A stretch of DNA of 30,591 bases from Saccoglossus kowalevskii. Lineage: Eukaryota > Hemichordata > Enteropneusta > Harrimaniidae. The position numbers were made by a program, and so were the translations under genes. Shown here in pieces: positions 24,373 through 30,591 of the stretch (the first letter of the stretch is position 1; each line of letters starts with the position of its first letter). Where the stretch lies: the NCBI RefSeq assembly GCF_000003605.2, contig NW_003109992.1, positions 124,514 through 155,104 on the forward strand. Direction: 5' to 3'. The notes under the pieces were generated by a model. It searched no databases, was not told the origin of the DNA, and saw only the letters and a list, made by a program, of their open reading frames with translations.

Positions 24373-25321
24373 GTCCCGACATGCACATGGTAATACGCAA
24401 AGGACGATGGGAGCTGCATAGTTTCGTAGCCGCGGATCTATTGTTTGGCAAACAATGGAGGTTAGTGGGGTCAAACTTCTTTGTTGCGACGATCGTGCAG
24501 ATCGTGCAGCTAAACTATGCTATACAGGGAGCGTGGGCGTTTCAATCAGAAAATGTCAACACTGTGTATCAGTGATTTTTCAACATAAAACTTTACTTCA
24601 GAGTTTTTTGCAGCGCACTACTCCGAATTACCAAGTAAAATTGTCGTTATACGATGATTAATCTCACTGAGAGTTTTAATGACAGACAATGAGGATAAAA
24701 TAACGACACTGAATATCGATTTTTGCTGGTCAAATCTCACACCGTGACAGTGCCATCGACGACTCGTGGAATGTGGGAAAATTAATTTACCCTACGAATG
24801 CAATGGACAACTGAACGATTGCAAGACACCCCAGGGGTCAACGCATCGAGTTCACCATCCCGTTGCTAATAGTTAGATCGCTCGATTCGCGCAAATACGT
24901 AAACGAAAACTTGATCAGTGACAAATGTATTTATAATTTAAGTATCATGAAATATTTTTTTTTACAAGTGCGATGTTGTACAGTAAACATCCACGCGATT
25001 CGCCCAAATCATTCAAACGCCCAACGGCGGGGAATTCCCTAAACCAAGATATACGACTAAGCACTTCTTATAAAACAACAAACTCTCATTTATACTTGAC
25101 CACAATGTTTCTCACAATCCCAAAAATAAAAGTAATACACCATGTCGATAGAGATCAACTCTCAAACTGCTTAGGCGCTGGTAAAATTATTTTTAAATAA
25201 AAGAAAACATTATATTAACTAAGAAATTATATCAATTTTCAAACAGTAACTATGCAAAATAATGTTATTTTTGATGCTAATATTAATATACATATATAAT
25301 TATTTCTTTATAAGGAGTTAA
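24373..25321. other. Intergenic, nothing firm recognised
   Basis: Contains a 9-bp tandem (ATCGTGCAG twice near 24491). ORFs on both strands overlap each other without support. Confidence 0.4.
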
Positions 25322-25612
25322 AGTGTGGTAGTCGTCGCGCTGCGCATGTGCGACATTTGTGTTGATAAACATTGACAATCAAATGCGCTTTTCTAATGGA
25401 AATCATAAGTATGAGGTTTTACCTGGGCGCGACTTGCACTAATTGCCGCCAGTGACTCTTTCGATACCCCCCAACCACCCGGAAAAACCTAATTAAAGCT
25501 TCGTAACGTCTCACTTTGTACTCGTTTGTCTGCCTAACAGTCAACAGTCGCCATCTCTGTTTACATGAGACCCATATATCTCTCGCATGCGTGGCGCGAC
25601 GACCACCGCCCT
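25322..25612. mobile_element. TTAA-flanked MITE, copy 2 (291 bp)
   Basis: The left end after TTAA (25318-25321) reads AGTGTGGTAGTCGTCGCGC. The right end, reverse-complemented, reads AGGGCGGTGGTCGTCGCGCC and is followed by TTGA, one base off a TTAA duplication. The ends match those of the 125-bp copy at 10796-10920, and subterminal GCGCATG-type sequence is also shared. The interior is non-coding; a 65-codon ORF across it is not a gene. It lies about 360 bases past the cGLR stop codon and could fall in or next to its 3' UTR. Confidence 0.7.
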
Positions 25613-25969
25613 TCAAGTAATTTCAATGAATATCCATACACAAGTAATATGTGAACTTCTCATTGTATATAACGAAAAAAATATTATCAATTGTTAAGTT
25701 TTCAATGTTTTAACAATATTAGCATTCATCTTATTAATTTTTGACTTTTTCGTCTCGTGTCATCGAGGTAAACTTATAATTCCATCATAGAAACCATTTA
25801 CTAGTACACAAATTACAATTTTGACTATTTTCTGTGATATTTTGGACTTTTGCTCCTACCGGTATCCCGATGGCATGAAGTCATAGTAATAAAAGCTCGA
25901 TAACAATGTCATAAATTTGTAATGTGGTCCGGACCTCATTAAGCTGACTGTGACGTAGAGATTATCACG

Positions 25970-28900
25970 TCATCGTGTCAATGATAACCATTTGAAGTCT
26001 TGTCTATCAATTTTTTTGAGGACGTCTTCCAACTTATTCGCCATGCCGTTCAGCGTGACTCTCTCAAAATGAGACCGTGAAAACATATTGTAATTTGGAA
26101 GAAAAAAATGACACAAATTTGCACCGCGAAGACTTTCGATAAAGAATTGTAATAAATCTACAAGCCTCTGTTCCAGAAACTGATCACTCCATTGCTTATC
26201 GTTAGGATACATCACGCAGCAATGTAAAAACACAGTTTTTAGTTGAAATGAACGGAGACTGGCAAAAATACGTTTGTGCCGTTCTTTTAAATTAGTCAGA
26301 ATATATTTGAAGATTTTGTAGCAGTTCTTACGAACGGTAGGTGCGTATGTTCTTGTGTCTGCACGAAGCAGTAGCTCCTTTTCTACCGATGAAAAAGACA
26401 AACGCCAATGTTTATCATCACCTGGTTCTAATCCCACTTCTGAAAACAAGCAAAATATAATAAAACGTAATAGTCAATAGTAGTAAATCAGACGGTCCTA
26501 GTAGCATATTGTCTATTTATAATGATATATACTGAATGGATTCACATCCACACTCCCGATGTTTACATGGAGTCACGTTTCACCCTGAAATTGATGCTTC
26601 TTAAGGGCTACAGGTGCAAATGAAAATGTATAAATATAACTTTAAATAGCTGACACAATTTAAAACGAAATAAATCTAAATAAAACGCCTCTGAAGGTGT
26701 GACAACGAATACTAAAACAAAGAAAACTCCCGCGAAAACTCTTCTTTGTGAGATGCCCAATTGTGTAAAATTGTATGCCACAGGTGTAGACGCGTCTTTA
26801 TTTATAGTAGCTGATAGGTGGCGCTGTACCGTATGATGCGCCCTCATTGTCGAATATTGATAGTTTGTGGTGTAAGTGGCCATTTTTATATATATACATA
26901 GTATTACTAGTCCGGGGCTGGTCGTCTCGTTTGTTTGTTTTGATTGTGCCTATAAATTGTATGTCGTTCAGAATGTGGCTGGTGCTATTGAGATGTGTGG
27001 CTACTGATGTGTCTTGAATCAGTCGTACTGTAGAAAGATGATTAAGTATGTTACATTTCTGGTGGTGCATCTTATCACGTGATCTTTTATTGTGTATGTA
27101 TGGATATTAAGAGTTCTCCGAAAACTGTTAGTCTATGGGTTATCAGGAGGACTCGCAATTAAGTAAAACTAGTTCGAGGAATGTGCATTTCAATTAGCTG
27201 TAAAATAAAACGTCTCGGATGTTCTTACTGCGAATGTGTTAAATATTAGGGGTTTTGGGTTCATTATGGTGTCCGTAATTAATTCTATTTAGGTTATGAC
27301 TAGCCAGGCAGTTCACCTAGATGAATGTACCGCCACACCGGTTTGAAAAAATGCGGCAAATCATGATCCTCGTGGGGAAATCATATGGAATACTTGTTTT
27401 TAATGGGAATGAATGGGAAGACGCAAAATGAAAATATTGATTGTAAATGTGGTTTTCTATTACTTTTTATTACTATTCTTTATCAATGTTACCTATGAAT
27501 CAATATGAACTTTGACATCAAGAAATGACGAGTCAGTGTTTCACGGTGAATTTGATGGTCTCGAGAGATCGTTTGATGAAATCATCATGATGCAATTTGT
27601 TAATACATATTTATTAAATTAAATGTAATTATAATGAATATAAATAGTACAAAGATGAATAATTAAAAGCAGTGAATCGTGCACGTAATAATATTCATGT
27701 CTTGAGCATGTCCATGAGTATATTGGCATAACTCGGACCATTTTTTGTCACATTAGAGTGCAAATATTTGTAAATAGTTATTGTTATTAAGAATGAGTGT
27801 TAGGAAATTGATAATGGTGGAGATGGGTGGAATTTAAACCTGTTCTTTAATAGATACGTTGCTGTACAGGGCCGTTACACCAAGTGTTACCATGTAACTC
27901 CCTTGAGATACCTTCCCCTAGGTATTGCAAACAATGGATCGAATCTTTGAGGCTTTTGTGCTATAACCAAGAATTGGAAAAATGATCCACAAATTCAGTG
28001 ATTTTTTAGGTGCAAATCAGAAAGTTGTTATTTAGTAATTCCCCCCCCCGAATTACTTAACATAACATGTCTAAAAGTTTGTTGGCCTACGAAAAGTTAA
28101 ATTCAGTATCCATAACAATGACTGCTGAATCTCGTCAACGCTTAGAGCGGACAATCGAATACAAATATCGCCCACTTTTAAAACGTCTTGGGTCCAGAGT
28201 TTTACAAAGCGACAACATATACAGCATCTCACAGTACACACCTGTCAAGTAGTGACTTTATAGATAGTATTTTGCAGGACTTTTTCGACTTTTATAAAAC
28301 GACTAGAAACAAAATGGCAGAATGTATGACGTACTCTGACAAGGTCACGTGAAATAGTTTACCGTACCTCTTATTGATGTTTTTGCCACGGCATGTACGA
28401 TAATATTCTTTAGGTCCATCTCTTCTCTCTTTTTAAGCCATGGTCGTGCAGTCCATTCTTGCGTCCCATCCAGGTCACTAAATCTGTCTAGTTCGACTGC
28501 CAACACCAAATCTATTGAATATGTTTTACTGTTTCTGGAGTTAGTCAGAGATAACGTGATGGCTGGACATTCATCGGACGTCACAACATTGATAGATTTG
28601 TCTGAAAATAAAATTTCTTTTTATTCAAATTGTTACAATAATATACTAGTATCATCTGTTATAATCTCAAGTTGATCTTACAATAGCAGATAATTACCAT
28701 GGTGTTAACCATACCTGAATGTTTACATCGTTTGTATTCTGTTACGGCCTTTTCAACAATTTCAGTCTGGAAATAGTCTCGCATGCGTCTTGGGGATAGG
28801 TGGCCACCTTTTGTGGTGAATTCACTCCATGTTCCTTTTGGCACATTCAGTTTTACTAGTCCCATGTATGGTCTCAAAAGTTCAGTGAACTCCAAATCTG

Positions 28901-30146
28901 GTACATTGACGACGAACATGACGTCAACTTCGTCTGATTTCCCAACCTGGAATTTAAAGCTAGATATTAAAGAGATTGTTACAATTAAACTCATCTGTAT
29001 TATAACATAGGCCGAGGGTCTATGAATATAATAGCTAGCGAGCAGCGGGATTAATAATATAAACTTTTTAATTACAGCGCCCTCTAGAGACAAATCTTTT
29101 CCGTGACGTACGCAGGTAAGAGGAAAGCCTGTGTTTACTGTGACGCTTTTGTAGAAGATGAATGTATATATTTTCACGATTCTACTGAATCTCTACCGTG
29201 ACGTCATAAAAGCGCACCGTAGCTATCGACAGTAATGAAAAGAATTTGTGTGAAGACTTCAATACATATTAGGTGCCATCAGTTGCCGAAAGAGGACGTG
29301 GTTTGCGACGATGTTCAAGACTGCCGTTGAGTAATTTTGATTGAAAAAATGTTGATAAAAAATAAGTGAGATAAAAAACAATTTAATCTTGACCTTAAGT
29401 TTTTCGTAGTGACTGCCAGCTGGTAATTTCTTCATGGATGACAACAATGAGTCATTCTTTGCATACTTGAGGACTAAGTCTATTACAGGGTTCATCTCGC
29501 GGACTGCAATGCTTGTATCGTCTCTGCAAATTTTAACATGCTCGTTCAAAAACTGTTTCAAAGAATTTATTTGATTATAATCCTGGCGCCCTGGATTAGT
29601 CGTTGATTTTGTTGTTTTAGGTTTACTACCCTGCTCGGTCCGGACCGGCTTATCTCGAGTGGTAGAACTTGGGCGCCCACTTTTTCTAGCGATTTTTACA
29701 CCTGTCTCCGATGCCCTTCTTTGACCGGACGATGTGAATTTAGAGCCTTCGCCTCCATGTTTCGGCGAATCGCTCCGGGGATGGGACCATTGCCCTCCAA
29801 ACGCAGACGATGGTACGTTTTTCTTTAGAGCTGCTATTGTCCCACCTTTTCTCTTCTGCAAGTCAGAGTCTTTTAGGACGCTGGGTGATGAACTTGTTGA
29901 CGCTGGACGCATATCAGGCGAACGTTGCGAACGAGCTTCCTCGCGTGACTGGTTACGCGGGATTTGATGTGTCCTTGTCTTTTGTTTAGTTGAGGCACCA
30001 TCGATCCACATCGTTGATGGTAATACCGGTATGTTCAATTCAACCATTTTTAATTGAAGAGACGATTTCCCAGATATTTCACGCGATCCTTTGATCTTAC
30101 CATGGCCTGGTGCTTCCCTTTCCGGTGCTGTTTGTTTACCTGACAT
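25970..30146 (-). CDS. cGAS-like receptor (cGLR), Mab21-type nucleotidyltransferase
   Basis: Four exons in transcript order: 30146-29394, 28946-28715, 28601-28368 and 26439-25970 (stop TGA), 562 aa, in frame throughout. Donors are GTCAAG (weak), GTATGG and GTACGG; acceptors are ATTCCAG, TTTTCAG and TTTTCAG. Residues 1 to about 186 are basic, Ser/Pro/Lys/Arg-rich and look disordered. From about 187 a spine helix leads to G244-S245 and the catalytic E257-x-D259 (D-E-V-D-V-M-F), then D359 (Y-S-I-D-L-V-L). H-W-R-L-S-F-S-S-V-E-K-E-L-L at 417-430 matches a cGAS hallmark closely. The His-Cys-Cys-Cys zinc thumb of vertebrate cGAS is absent. By family, the enzyme joins nucleotides into a cyclic dinucleotide after binding a nucleic-acid ligand and so activates STING. 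Ligand and product here are unknown. M34 is an alternative start. A non-catalytic Mab21 protein is unlikely because the acidic triad is complete. Confidence 0.9.
28034..28057. repeat. Hairpin with poly-C loop
   Basis: AGTAATTC (28034-28041) and GAATTACT (28050-28057) pair perfectly around eight C residues. It lies just before the ATG of a small plus-strand ORF inside the cGLR intron. Confidence 0.5.
28067..28252 (+). CDS. Possible 61-aa protein nested in the cGLR intron
   Basis: An uninterrupted 61-codon ORF with an A at -3 of the ATG and a TAG stop. Its composition looks coding rather than AT-derived: T-A-E-S-R-Q-R-L-E-R-T-I-E-Y-K-Y-R-P-L-L would form a basic amphipathic helix. There is no signal peptide or membrane segment. 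It is transcribed, if at all, opposite to the cGLR. No family recognised; it could be an exon of an unseen gene, a retroposed fragment or chance. Confidence 0.25.
   Translation: MSKSLLAYEKLNSVSITMTAESRQRLERTIEYKYRPLLKRLGSRVLQSDNIYSISQYTPVK
28947..29393 (-). other. First coding-region intron of the cGLR
   Basis: This 447-bp intron splits the active site between the G-S motif exon and the E-x-D exon. It contains a TGACGTCA (CRE) near 29199-29207 and a GCGCCCTCTAG string near 29071. Possible intronic regulatory site, not proven. Confidence 0.55.
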
Positions 30147-30591
30147 GCCTCTGGTTTACCCAATAACTGTATTAAAGAAACAAAATATGTAAATTTAGTA
30201 AATGTAATATTCGCTAATAAAACAACAGACTATTAGGTCAGGTGAAACTTACAGACATGGGGTTTACTCCACTGTAACACGAACAAACATACAGAGCAAA
30301 AGTATCTGGATATATGGCCACCAAAGGGCGCTATATGTATTATCATATATTGGTTATCTCTACACCTCCCTTTAAAGTACAGAAGGGCTGAACTGAAACT
30401 AATGTCCTGTATCAAGTGTTCTCACTATTGTTCGTAACAAGTCCACGAATGTTTCTCTGAATACAACACAACATAACGTAATTCATTAACTCTAACTGCA
30501 ATATATCAACTAACATAATATTCACTAATAATGAACTGCTAAACTAATTTCAATGTCTGCTTTGGTGACATTACTATAAATCTAGACATAC
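30147..30591 (-). promoter_or_regulatory. cGLR 5' leader and upstream region, possible 5' UTR intron
   Basis: On the minus strand a good acceptor (TTTAATACAG) lies about 20 bases before the start ATG, and a strong donor GTAAGT at 30252-30247 follows CCATGTCT. Splicing the two would remove about 80 bases and place an upstream ATG in a different frame overlapping the main start. No TATA box is clear. Transcription start not determined. Confidence 0.35.

Larger units (their letters stand above)
26440..28367 (-). other. Largest cGLR intron
   Basis: This 1928-bp intron separates the third catalytic aspartate exon from the C-terminal exon. It is AT-rich. It contains the plus-strand ORF at 28067-28252 with its poly-C hairpin. 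Minus-strand ORFs at about 26608-27070 are not supported by splice sites. Confidence 0.55.

Noticed and set aside
25419..25616. 65-codon minus-strand ORF next to the cGLR
   Set aside because: It lies entirely within the second TTAA MITE copy.
26608..27070. Two minus-strand ORFs in the cGLR intron as extra cGLR exons
   Set aside because: The exon 3 to exon 4 junction already keeps frame and the cGAS-like spacing; these ORFs show no NTase motif or fitting splice sites.
1..30591. CRISPR arrays, tRNA or rRNA genes, bacterial operon signals
   Set aside because: No regularly spaced repeats or cloverleaf-like sequence were recognised, and spliced genes show the DNA is eukaryotic.

Overview
The window is animal nuclear DNA. 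It is AT-rich, its genes are split by introns of about 0.1 to 3.2 kb with GT-AG ends, long intergenic stretches carry small inverted-repeat elements, and there are no operons. The two recognisable genes (a sperm-flagellum coiled-coil protein of the FLACC1/ALS2CR12 type and a cGAS-like receptor) fit a marine invertebrate such as a hemichordate, echinoderm, cephalochordate or mollusc. I cannot fix the phylum from sequence alone.

Layout. (1) 22-5855, plus strand: the 3' seven exons of a FLACC1-like gene, whose 5' part lies off the left edge. All six exon junctions keep frame. The 3' UTR follows, with AATAAA at 6069 and 6235. (2) 5856-10430: no gene I can support. It holds a CpG-richer island with a TCTCGCGAGA element (7900-8230) and a small inverted-repeat element (9043-9145). 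(3) 10431-17620, minus strand: a poly(A) signal, a 125-bp TTAA-flanked MITE, one possible orphan exon (11085-11193), a CRE-like site cluster (11538-11703), and a three-exon model for a 144-aa unknown protein whose tail ends in a PDZ-ligand-like TQV. (4) 17621-25969: gene-poor, with palindromes, short tandem duplications, an IR element (19126-19327), a weak candidate exon (24204-24372) and a second, 291-bp copy of the TTAA MITE (25322-25612). (5) 25970-30146, minus strand: a complete four-exon cGAS/Mab21-type nucleotidyltransferase (cGLR) of 562 aa. Its catalytic G-S / E-x-D / D residues are intact, it has a long basic disordered N-terminus, and it lacks the vertebrate cGAS zinc thumb. A 61-codon plus-strand ORF lies inside its largest intron.

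The main biology is the cGLR: by family it should be a cytosolic or nuclear pattern-recognition receptor that makes a cyclic dinucleotide on sensing nucleic acid and signals through STING. No STING or other partner gene is in the window. The FLACC1-like gene is functionally unrelated. Splice sites, product names and organism are read by eye and by memory of the families. No database search was run.
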